From a bacterium (GTDB lineage: Bacteria > SM23-31): a stretch of 43,351 nt of DNA. The notes below the pieces were generated by a model. The model made no database searches, was not told the DNA's origin, and worked only from the letters and a program-made list of their open reading frames with translations. This document shows positions 24,173 through 32,583 of the stretch, in pieces. Position numbers and translations under genes: made by a program. The stretch lies in the NCBI GenBank assembly GCA_028278455.1, contig JANQEH010000260.1:1-43351 (forward strand). The letters run 5' to 3'. Numbering within the stretch: position 1 is the first letter of the stretch; every line of letters starts with the position of its first letter.

Positions 24173-26788
24173 TTATTCATACCTTATAGAATCAACCGGA
24201 TTGGTTACCGCTGCCCTTATAACCTGTATGCAGATCGTACCGAAAGCAATTGACAGAACCAGAACACCCGCCAATATAAAGCTGGATATCTGCAGGTCGA
24301 TCCTGTATTGGAAACTCTGCAGCCATTTATTCATAATGTAGTATCCTGCCGGCCATGCTATGATATTTCCTATCAATATCATTATGATAAATTCCCTGTT
24401 CATTATCGCAATGATCTGGCTGATTCTCGCACCGAGGACTTTTCTGATCCCGATCTCTTTTATTCGTCTCGATACGGAGATATTTGCCAATCCGAACAAT
24501 CCCAGACTTGCTATGAATACCGCAAATACCGAGGAAATTGTTATAATCTGACTCCATCTTCTGTCATTATCGTATCTGCCCATAACATCGTCATCAAGAT
24601 AGTAATATTCAAATGGCTGAAACGGCTTTATCTCCTTCCATAATTCCTCTGCTCGCTTTAGTGCATCAGAGCTGCTTTCCGGCGCTGTTTTCAGTAAAAG
24701 GTATCTCACTCTTATATTTGGATCGATAGTAAATGCGAGCGGTCCTATTTCGGCCCTGAGATGTATTACATGAAAATCCTTTGCTACTCCGATGATTGTC
24801 ACATCCTCCTCATCCAGATACCCTGAAAACCTGTGATTAATAGGATTTTCTATCCCGAATGTTTTTATGAAAGCTTCATTCACTACTATGGTATTTTTCA
24901 GGTCCGAGGGTTGATCTCTCTCAAAAAACCTTCCTTCAATCAGCTCGATCCTCATGAAATCAAGATAATTATAATCCACCTTGTATACATTCACAAGTTT
25001 ATCGCCGACATTTTCATCATTGACAAGCCTTGCACTCAGACTTCTATTAAAGGAGCTTGATGAACCGCTTATATCCAAAACATCACTATCAGATACGGTT
25101 TGTTCTCTAAAATACTGAAGCATTCTGTCACCGGCATTTGGATCTGTAATATCTGCGAATGTGGGAATTACGATGACATTATCCTTTTCGAAACCATGAT
25201 CCTTATTGTTAATGAATTTCTGCTGATCATTCATGATCAGAGTTCCAACTATTAAGATCACAGAGAGGGCAAATTGGAATATCACCAGCGTCCTGGTCAG
25301 CATGTTCTTACCGCCGATCCTCTGACTTCCTTTCAGGATTTCAGTAGTCTTCAATCCGGAAAGCATAAATGCTGGATAACTGCCGGTAATTATACTGGAA
25401 ATCAGAATTACGGTTATAATGAACACAATTGACAACGGATCCGTAATATAGTCAAGGCTGATCTGCTTTTCGGACAAAGTATTAAATGTAGGATTGAACA
25501 CCTCTGCCAGTATGATTCCGGTTACCAGTGCAATTATACCGAGTGAAACCGATTCAAACAGGAATTGCCTGATTAACTGTTTTCTTTTAGCGCCAACGAC
25601 TTTTCTGAGCCCGATTTCCTTAAATCTGGTTGACGATCTGCCGAGTGACAGGTTCATGAAGTTAAAGCATGCTATCAGTAAGATTAATAACGCAATACCT
25701 GAGAGTATATAGGAATATATTGGATCACTTTGTCCCTCCATGCCGTTTCCGCCACCGTATGAGGCCAAATGATAGTCCTTGAAAGGATGAAAAAAGAACT
25801 CTTTATTTTCAAGGTCTTTTTCATCCTTATCTTCATAATATTTATCGATCTCTTTTGTAACTTTTACGCTGAATTCTTCGTTTGAAGTACCCGGGAGCAA
25901 TTTAACGAACGTCGAATATCCGAAAGCGCCCCAGTCATTATCTATCTCATTTTCCGGATAGAGTTCTTTTACGCTGTGAAAGAGAGTAATAAAATCAAAC
26001 TTTATAGATGAATTCGAAGGCTGGTTTTCAGCGATCCCGGATACCATAAAAGTCTTGACCGATGAACCCACCTTGATAGAAATAGTCCTGCCTAACGGAT
26101 CTCCATCGCCGAAATATTTTATTGCTGCATCTTCGCTTATGACAACATTATTGACATTACTTAAAACATTTTCTTTTGAGCCTTCTTTCAATTTAAATGA
26201 GAAAAAACTGAAAAAATCCGGATCGGTAAGGAGGATTTTTTCTTTAAATAATTTATTTCCGTTTCCTACTGCCAACTCTTCTTCATAAATACGGATAGAT
26301 GACAAGACTTCCGGGTAGTCTCTTTCCAATGCCGCCGACATCGGGCCGGGCGTTGCCGGAAGTTCAAACACCATTATCTTAGTCACAGTTAAATAGGTGT
26401 TATCAATATCTTCATGAAATCTGTCATAACTCATTTCGTTCTGAATAAAAAAGTAAATAAGAATACAACAGGCTATACCAATTGAAAGACCGAATACATT
26501 GATAAGAGTATAAATCTTATCTTTTAGTAGGTTTCTTACAGTAATTTTAAAATAGTTCTTGAACATTGCAATGCTCCTGTAAATTGATTCTCTGAAAAAC
26601 ATTGAGAAAGTAGCAACCACCTGCAGCCAGAGCCAAAAAAAAGCCTTTATTTTACCATCATGCGCTATGATTTCCGAGTAAAATTCATCAAGGTCTCCTA
26701 AAATGCAGTCACAGTAACGATCTATCGTAAGCAGGTTAATTAATCTGCCGCTCAGTCCGGGCAGTTTTTTCTTTTTGCGTTTCATCAT
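24173..26788 (-). CDS. Orphan FtsX/MacB-like permease with prefix domain (permease 2)
   Basis: 871 residues with the same duplicated plan as permease 1. The prefix is in the first 90 residues (LTIDRYCDCILGDLDEFYSEIIAHDGKIKAFFWLWLQV). Module 1 has the helix INVFGLSIGIACCILIYFFI and the motif EIGLRKVVGAKRKQ. Module 2 has TLVIFQFALSVILIVGTLIM and the motif KEIGIRKVLGARISQ. The C-terminus is NPVDSIRYE. Its ATG lies one base after the PadR stop (TAA-A-ATG), so translation is probably coupled. No transported substrate can be inferred. Sequence differences in the extracytoplasmic domains from permease 1 suggest paralogues with different partners, not a recent copy. Confidence 0.9.
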   Translation of the reverse strand: MMKRKKKKLPGLSGRLINLLTIDRYCDCILGDLDEFYSEIIAHDGKIKAFFWLWLQVVATFSMFFRESIYRSIAMFKNYFKITVRNLLKDKIYTLINVFGLSIGIACCILIYFFIQNEMSYDRFHEDIDNTYLTVTKIMVFELPATPGPMSAALERDYPEVLSSIRIYEEELAVGNGNKLFKEKILLTDPDFFSFFSFKLKEGSKENVLSNVNNVVISEDAAIKYFGDGDPLGRTISIKVGSSVKTFMVSGIAENQPSNSSIKFDFITLFHSVKELYPENEIDNDWGAFGYSTFVKLLPGTSNEEFSVKVTKEIDKYYEDKDEKDLENKEFFFHPFKDYHLASYGGGNGMEGQSDPIYSYILSGIALLILLIACFNFMNLSLGRSSTRFKEIGLRKVVGAKRKQLIRQFLFESVSLGIIALVTGIILAEVFNPTFNTLSEKQISLDYITDPLSIVFIITVILISSIITGSYPAFMLSGLKTTEILKGSQRIGGKNMLTRTLVIFQFALSVILIVGTLIMNDQQKFINNKDHGFEKDNVIVIPTFADITDPNAGDRMLQYFREQTVSDSDVLDISGSSSSFNRSLSARLVNDENVGDKLVNVYKVDYNYLDFMRIELIEGRFFERDQPSDLKNTIVVNEAFIKTFGIENPINHRFSGYLDEEDVTIIGVAKDFHVIHLRAEIGPLAFTIDPNIRVRYLLLKTAPESSSDALKRAEELWKEIKPFQPFEYYYLDDDVMGRYDNDRRWSQIITISSVFAVFIASLGLFGLANISVSRRIKEIGIRKVLGARISQIIAIMNREFIIMILIGNIIAWPAGYYIMNKWLQSFQYRIDLQISSFILAGVLVLSIAFGTICIQVIRAAVTNPVDSIRYE

Positions 26789-26789
26789 T

Positions 26790-27113
26790 TTATTTATCGG
26801 AAACTATGCCCGGATAACCCGACCATATTGCCTGGTTAACCTTTTTCAATTCTTCCAGCGCTTCCAATCCATCTTCCGTGATCTCAAAATATCTTTTGCT
26901 TCTCCCTCCCCTTTCTGCCGTGGGTTCGCTTGAGTAGGAATGGACAAATCCTTTTCTTTCGAGCCGCTCCAGCGGGACATATATCGCACCTATTGACCAG
27001 TATTTATTTGTGGCTTCCTGGACATGTTTACGTATTGTCACTCCGTAGGCGCTTTTTCCAAGCTTCCAGATAGCCAGCAATACGATCTCCTCAGGTCTAG
27101 ATAGATATTTCAT
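26790..27113 (-). CDS. PadR-family transcriptional regulator (PadR 1)
   Basis: 107 residues, a minimal winged-helix regulator. N-terminal helices (LSRPEEIVLLAIWKLGKSAYGVTIRKHVQEAT), recognition region (WSIGAIYVPLERLERKGFVHSY), and the wing with EPTAERGGRSKRYFEITEDGLEALEEL. PadR proteins usually repress their own operon until a ligand or stress releases them. The ribosome site is GGGAG before ATG 27113. It lies 27 bp after permease 3 and directly before permease 2, inside one operon. The tandem inverted repeats at 29784-29840, upstream of permease 3, are its likely operators. Acidobacterial orphan permeases are also known to be paired with PadR regulators. Confidence 0.92.
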   Translation of the reverse strand: MKYLSRPEEIVLLAIWKLGKSAYGVTIRKHVQEATNKYWSIGAIYVPLERLERKGFVHSYSSEPTAERGGRSKRYFEITEDGLEALEELKKVNQAIWSGYPGIVSDK

Positions 27114-27140
27114 ATCTTCTCCCAGAATTGATTAATAGTT

Positions 27141-29762
27141 CTATTCGTATCTTAGTGAATCTGCCGGATTTGTAAGGGCTGCCTTTAAAGACAAATACAG
27201 TATTGTGATCATGGCAACAAGGATAGTTAAGATTCCGGCAAAAACAAAATATTGCATTCCTATTGAAATGCGGTAATAATATCCGCTCAATACAGATTCC
27301 ATAATTTTAAATGAGACGGGCATCGCAATTAAATTTGCGATCACAACAAGGACTATGAACTCCCCTGAAACAAGCTTGATAATCTGGCTCAGATCAGCAC
27401 CGAGAACCTTTCTTAATCCGATTTCCTTGATCCTACGGTTTATCGAGATAGAAGTAAGCCCAAAGATACCCATACAGGCAATAAGAACTGCCATTACCGA
27501 TGAATACCTGATAATCGCACTCCACCTTTTTTCATTATTATACTGAGATTCAATATCCTCATTATGAAACCTGTATTCAAACGGCTTATCTGGTTTAATC
27601 TCCTTCCAGGTACTGCTCAAAAGATCTATGGTCTCTGTGATGTTCTCTGTAGATATCCTGATGAGCATATAGCTCATCCTCCAATCAGGTTCCATCATTA
27701 AAATGACCGGATTCAGTCCCTCTGCCAGAGACGTCACATTATAATTGTCAACGACTCCGATTATCCTCAATCTGAAAGGATAGGATCTTCTTTTTATCCC
27801 GGTCAAATCACCAATAGTCTTTCCGAGTATATCTTCTTCACCAATCGCTTCGACAAATTTTTTATTCACTATAACACTTAATGAATCTGTTGCCATCTGG
27901 CGGGAAAAATCTCTCCCCTGCAACACATCTACTCCTATTGTTTTGAGGTAATCATATTCTACCCTGAACTGATTTAGAGTAACCTCTGATCCATCGATTT
28001 CGAGAGGATAGCTCGAGAGCCCTCTGCCGAAAGATACGGATGTTCCGGAAACATTTTTCACATTGGAATATGATTCTAACCTCTGACGGAACTGGTTGAC
28101 GACTTTTTCAGATTCCTTAGCTTCTATCTCCTGTATTCTTGCGACTATTAGTCCATCCCTGTTATACCCCAGATCCCTGCTTAAAAGATAGTCGATCTGA
28201 CCACTTAGTACAACTGTTGAAATAACCAGAACCACCGCAAGCGCAAATTGTATTACAACCAGAGATTTAGTCATAGCATTTCTGCCGCCGATTTTCATTT
28301 TTCCTTTCAATATCTCTACCGGTCTGAATCTTGCCATAATAATTGCGGGATAACTTCCAGCAAGGATACCTACAAAAAGAATAAGCAATACCAAAGCCCC
28401 GAGATTTTCAGATTCAAGGAAACTGTCAAGTCTCAGGGCTTTCCCGGATAATTCATTAAATGACGGTATTACAATCCAGGTGATCAACAGTCCTGCTGCC
28501 ATAGCTATGGCTGTTATAATAAGAGACTCGCTCCAGAACTGCCTGATAAGCTGTTTTCTTCCGGCTCCCATCACCTTTCTGATGCCAATCTCAATAGACC
28601 TTAATGAAGATCTACCCACTGAAAGGTTCATGAAGTTGATCGCAGCAATGAACAGTACAATAAACGCTATTGCCGCAAGTATCATGGAATACTTTGGATC
28701 AGATGCTCCGTATACTTCGTTATCAAGGTGGATATCTCTGATATTCTGGAGCCTGAATGCGAAAGGATTTCCTTCACCCTTCCACCATCCCTGTCTTCTG
28801 GAGTTCTCGATCTGTGAGGCAAAGGCCTGACTGATAAAAGTCTCGAACCTTGCTTCCAGACTTGCAGGTTCGATTCCCGGTTTCAGGTATAGATAGAATG
28901 GGATAGAAAAATCCCCCCAGCTTCTAAGCGCCTCAGGATACCATGCCCATACCAGGTTCTGAATGTTTATTACAATGTTGAATTTCAGAGTCGAGTTGGA
29001 GGGGCAGTCTTCGAATATACCTGATACTATATACTCTCTCTGGTTCTGCCCGAAAGTGATCTTCATTGTTTTTCCCAGTGGATCTTCATAGCCGAAATAT
29101 TTTTCAGCATAAGATCTTGATATAACCAGCATGTTATCCTGACTGAGAACACTTGATGGTTCACCGGATAGCAACGGAAACGTAAATATTTCGAAAAAAC
29201 GGCTGTCCGCTAACCTGATATACTCAGTGAATATCCTGTCTCCATTTGCTACAACACAGCCGGCGCCGGTATACCTGGTCAGGGCTTCGACTTCCGGAAA
29301 ATTATCGAGAAAAGAATTCTCCATTACAGCAGGAAGTGAGGCAGATTGAAATTCTATTTCGTTATTTCTATCAAAGGACATCTTAGCGATCCTGTATACT
29401 TTATCAGCATTCTCATGAAAATTATCATAAGACAATTCATCCTCAATATATAGATATATCAGCAGACTGAATGCGAGCCCCATCGACAGACCGAAAATAT
29501 TAATGAACGAAATCACTTTCTGTTTCTGTAGATTCCTGAATGCGATCTTAACGTAGTTCCTTATCATAGCGATACCTCTTTGTAGCTGGCTTGAAAAGAA
29601 TTCCGGCAGAGATGTGATTATCTGTATGATATACCAGAATGAAGCTCGGATCAGACCATGTTTTTCTTTGATCCCAATATAGGTCTCATGAAGATCACCC
29701 ATAACGGAATCCTTGTATTTCTCCGATACGATCCTGTTTAATATCCAAATGCTGAATTTCAT
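27141..29762 (-). CDS. Orphan FtsX/MacB-like permease with prefix domain (permease 3)
   Basis: 873 residues. The prefix is at 1-65 (NRIVSEKYKDSVMGDLHETYIGIKEKHGL). Helix 1 is FINIFGLSMGLAFSLLIYLYI. The first FtsX part has SSLRSIEIGIRKVMGAGRKQ, and the second half starts at SLVVIQFALAVVLVISTVVL. The last part has INRRIKEIGLRKVLGADLSQ and ends NPADSLRYE. It is the first gene of the operon permease 3 - PadR 1 - permease 2 - permease 1, since the preceding intergenic region carries operator-like repeats and the other gaps are 27, 1 and 11 bp. The start is ATG 29762 with GGAAGAAA upstream. Substrate unknown. Confidence 0.9.
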   Translation of the reverse strand: MKFSIWILNRIVSEKYKDSVMGDLHETYIGIKEKHGLIRASFWYIIQIITSLPEFFSSQLQRGIAMIRNYVKIAFRNLQKQKVISFINIFGLSMGLAFSLLIYLYIEDELSYDNFHENADKVYRIAKMSFDRNNEIEFQSASLPAVMENSFLDNFPEVEALTRYTGAGCVVANGDRIFTEYIRLADSRFFEIFTFPLLSGEPSSVLSQDNMLVISRSYAEKYFGYEDPLGKTMKITFGQNQREYIVSGIFEDCPSNSTLKFNIVINIQNLVWAWYPEALRSWGDFSIPFYLYLKPGIEPASLEARFETFISQAFASQIENSRRQGWWKGEGNPFAFRLQNIRDIHLDNEVYGASDPKYSMILAAIAFIVLFIAAINFMNLSVGRSSLRSIEIGIRKVMGAGRKQLIRQFWSESLIITAIAMAAGLLITWIVIPSFNELSGKALRLDSFLESENLGALVLLILFVGILAGSYPAIIMARFRPVEILKGKMKIGGRNAMTKSLVVIQFALAVVLVISTVVLSGQIDYLLSRDLGYNRDGLIVARIQEIEAKESEKVVNQFRQRLESYSNVKNVSGTSVSFGRGLSSYPLEIDGSEVTLNQFRVEYDYLKTIGVDVLQGRDFSRQMATDSLSVIVNKKFVEAIGEEDILGKTIGDLTGIKRRSYPFRLRIIGVVDNYNVTSLAEGLNPVILMMEPDWRMSYMLIRISTENITETIDLLSSTWKEIKPDKPFEYRFHNEDIESQYNNEKRWSAIIRYSSVMAVLIACMGIFGLTSISINRRIKEIGLRKVLGADLSQIIKLVSGEFIVLVVIANLIAMPVSFKIMESVLSGYYYRISIGMQYFVFAGILTILVAMITILYLSLKAALTNPADSLRYE

Positions 29763-29783
29763 TTTCTTCCAGATTGTTCTCTC

Positions 29784-29840
29784 TATTAGTTCTACACCAT
29801 AGAACTAATAATTAAAAAAATTAGTTCTATACTATAGAAC
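29784..29840 (-). promoter_or_regulatory. Tandem operators for the permease 3 operon (probable PadR 1 sites)
   Basis: Site A (29784-29810) has perfect 11-bp arms, TATTAGTTCTA-N5-TAGAACTAATA. Site B (29824-29840) is the 17-bp palindrome GTTCTATACTATAGAAC, i.e. GTTCTA-N5-TAGAAC. The centres are 35 bp apart. A possible promoter (TTAAGA, 16 bp, TAGTAT on the minus strand) overlaps site B, so repression is easy to picture. The regulator identity is inferred from the PadR gene in the same operon. Confidence 0.75.
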
Positions 29841-29964
29841 ATATGCTTTTTCTTAAGACGGTACAATCACGAAAAAGGTTGCAATAAATTTAGACAATCT
29901 GATTATATTGAATAGTTTATTGGGAGATCTTTTCGGTGGCGATCTATAATCGCAATATGTATTC

Positions 29965-32583
29965 CTATTCGCTCCTAAGTGTATTCACAGGATTTTTGAA
30001 GACCGCCTGAAGAGATTGAAAGCATATTGAAAATAATGAGATCCCTATAACCAGCAAGGTTGCGGTGATAAACACTTCTATACCGGTACTTGCTTTATAA
30101 GCAAAATTCTGAAGCCATTTCTCCTTGAATAATAATGCAGCCGGTACAGCAATCAGGTTCGCTGTCACAACCCATTTTTGGAAGTCAGCAGTCAAGATTA
30201 TAAAAAGACCCGATATTTTTGCACCAAGGACCTTCCTGACTCCTATTTCTTTTGACCTTTTATACGTAATAAATGAAGACAGGCCGAATAATCCGATACA
30301 TGATATTGTCACTGCTATCAGTGTGAAATAATTGAACAATCTACTAAGACGGCGTTCTTTTTTATATAAATAAGTATAAGTATCATCGAGAAAGTTGTAC
30401 ACAAATGGACTGTTCAATGCATAGTCATCCCATTTGTTTTCCAGGATAGATACAATTTTATCTAACTCATTCGCACCCGGTGAGAATTTGATGAACATGT
30501 ATCTCAGCCTTTCGTGGTCCAGTTTAATTATTAGCGGCTCTAACTCATTGTGCAGTGATCTATAGTGAAAATCCTCCACTACTCCTATGATCTTCCCTTC
30601 CCACCCCCATAGTTCCAGAGTTTTTCCCACAGCAGAATTATAACCCATTCCCTTTGCTGCAGTCTCGTTTACTATAAAAGCCCGATCAAAATCTGTAGCA
30701 AACTCCAGGTTAAAATCTCTGCCTTCAATAATATTCATTCCAAAAGATCCAAGAGAATTTTGATCAACGAACAGTAAATATGCGATCAGTTCGGACCGAT
30801 TTGCGTTATTCTCTGTTATTTCTCTGCCTTCCCATGTAAATCTATCGGAAGTTCTTGTAATGTTTACTGGCGGTTCTGAACACGCTGAAACAGATATTAT
30901 TTCAGGGTGTTGGAGAAGTTCATTTCTGATCGATCGGTAATTATCTTTCAGTCCGTTTTTTAGTGGAACATAAATAGTATGATCTTTAATATATCCAGGA
31001 TTATTGTTTCTTATAAATTCGACCTGATCTTCTATTATTAATGTAGCAAGTATCAAAGTGATCGACACAGCAAACTGAAATACAATAAGAATGCTGCGGA
31101 TTGAGAAACCATTTCTTTCTTTCCGATAGAATAATCCCTTTATTACTCTGGCAGGTTGGAACGATGAAAGATAAACTGCAGGATAGCTGCCTGCAAAAAT
31201 ACCGGTTATTAAGATAAGAATTAATGCCCCGATAAGTGAACCGGGGCTAAGAAGGTCTAATAAGGCTAATTCTTTTTGAGTAATTTTATTAAAAGCCGGT
31301 ATGGCAGTTATCACAAAGACAATTGCAGTTATAAAAGAAACCAGGGTCATGACCAGTGATTCTGTGAAGAATTGTCTTATCACATCTTTCCGGTGAGCAC
31401 CTACTACTTTCCGTATGCCTACTTCTCTTGCTCTAACTGCAGCCTTTGCCGTAGAGAGATTAATGAAGTTTATACACGCAACTAAAAGTATAAATAATGC
31501 AATAATCGAAAAAAGATACACATATGTAATATCACCGGTTTCCTCCAGAAGCCCCACATTATCCTTTTTTGAGTATAGATGAATATCAGCTAAAGACTGA
31601 AGGTACATGTCAACCCGTATATCATCGTTATAAACCTTTGAAAAGAAATTTCTGATCTTACCGTTAAATACTGAATGGTCAATTCTGTTCAGCAGCATTA
31701 CATACGAATATACAAGAGGTGGTGTTCCTTCCGGCAGTCCTATCCACCTGTTTTCTACAAATGGCACCAGAAAATCGAATTTCAGATGAGAGTTTGAAGG
31801 TATGTTTTCCAATACTCCGGTCACTTTCAAATCATATTGATTTTCCAATCTCAGGATTTTATTTAACGGATCTGTCTCTCCGAAGTATTTTTCAGCTATA
31901 TTTTTCGTTATTACGATGCTGTTCGGATCTAAAAGTGCTGTTTCAGGTTCTCCTGAACTGAGATCGAAGGAAAATATAGACAAAAATGAAGGATCGACGT
32001 TTGCGAGATAATTCTCATTGAATATTCTGTTCCCATAGCTTACAACAACATTTTTGCCCGGGAGAAACCTTGTGAAATCAGTTACTTCCGGGTAATGCTC
32101 ACACAAAGCGGGAGCAAGCCGGCGAGGAATAGTTGTATATCCTTTGACGCTTGTCTCAGTAAAATATACATCTTCCAGAACGCGGTATATATCGTTCCCG
32201 TTCTCGTGAAAACTGTCGTATCCTAATTCATCATTAATCCATAGAAATATCATCAGGGTACATGCCATTCCAATCGCAAGTCCCCAAATATTTATTAAAG
32301 AATATAATTTCTGTTTAAATATATTCCTTAAAGCGATCCTCAGGTAGTTTTTATACATCATAACTCTTATGTTGTTATTATGCTCAAGGAATAGAGGTAC
32401 TGAACATAGAACAAGCTTCCAGAACCATAACCATGCACAAAGCTGATTCTTCTCAGTTTTAATATTTATATAGGTCTCCTCGAAATCACCCAATAGGTAT
32501 TGACGATCATCTACGGGGAGCGACCTTTTTAAAAACCAAGATGCGATTTTCGGAAGACCCTTATTTACAGTTTTTCTATTCAT
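29965..32583 (-). CDS. Orphan FtsX/MacB-like permease with prefix domain (permease 4)
   Basis: 872 residues. The prefix is within 1-85 (IASWFLKRSLPVDDRQYLLGDFEETYINIKTEKNQ). Helix 1 is INIWGLAIGMACTLMIFLWI. The first FtsX part has KAAVRAREVGIRKVVGAHRKD, the second half starts at SILIVFQFAVSITLILATLII, and the last part has TYKRSKEIGVRKVLGAKISG. The C-terminus is NPVNTLRSE. The start ATG 32583 overlaps the end of permease 5 by 8 bases, so the two are translationally coupled. It is last in the operon PadR 2 - permease 5 - permease 4. The 202 bp after its stop contain the operators of the next operon. Confidence 0.9.
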   Translation of the reverse strand: MNRKTVNKGLPKIASWFLKRSLPVDDRQYLLGDFEETYINIKTEKNQLCAWLWFWKLVLCSVPLFLEHNNNIRVMMYKNYLRIALRNIFKQKLYSLINIWGLAIGMACTLMIFLWINDELGYDSFHENGNDIYRVLEDVYFTETSVKGYTTIPRRLAPALCEHYPEVTDFTRFLPGKNVVVSYGNRIFNENYLANVDPSFLSIFSFDLSSGEPETALLDPNSIVITKNIAEKYFGETDPLNKILRLENQYDLKVTGVLENIPSNSHLKFDFLVPFVENRWIGLPEGTPPLVYSYVMLLNRIDHSVFNGKIRNFFSKVYNDDIRVDMYLQSLADIHLYSKKDNVGLLEETGDITYVYLFSIIALFILLVACINFINLSTAKAAVRAREVGIRKVVGAHRKDVIRQFFTESLVMTLVSFITAIVFVITAIPAFNKITQKELALLDLLSPGSLIGALILILITGIFAGSYPAVYLSSFQPARVIKGLFYRKERNGFSIRSILIVFQFAVSITLILATLIIEDQVEFIRNNNPGYIKDHTIYVPLKNGLKDNYRSIRNELLQHPEIISVSACSEPPVNITRTSDRFTWEGREITENNANRSELIAYLLFVDQNSLGSFGMNIIEGRDFNLEFATDFDRAFIVNETAAKGMGYNSAVGKTLELWGWEGKIIGVVEDFHYRSLHNELEPLIIKLDHERLRYMFIKFSPGANELDKIVSILENKWDDYALNSPFVYNFLDDTYTYLYKKERRLSRLFNYFTLIAVTISCIGLFGLSSFITYKRSKEIGVRKVLGAKISGLFIILTADFQKWVVTANLIAVPAALLFKEKWLQNFAYKASTGIEVFITATLLVIGISLFSICFQSLQAVFKNPVNTLRSE

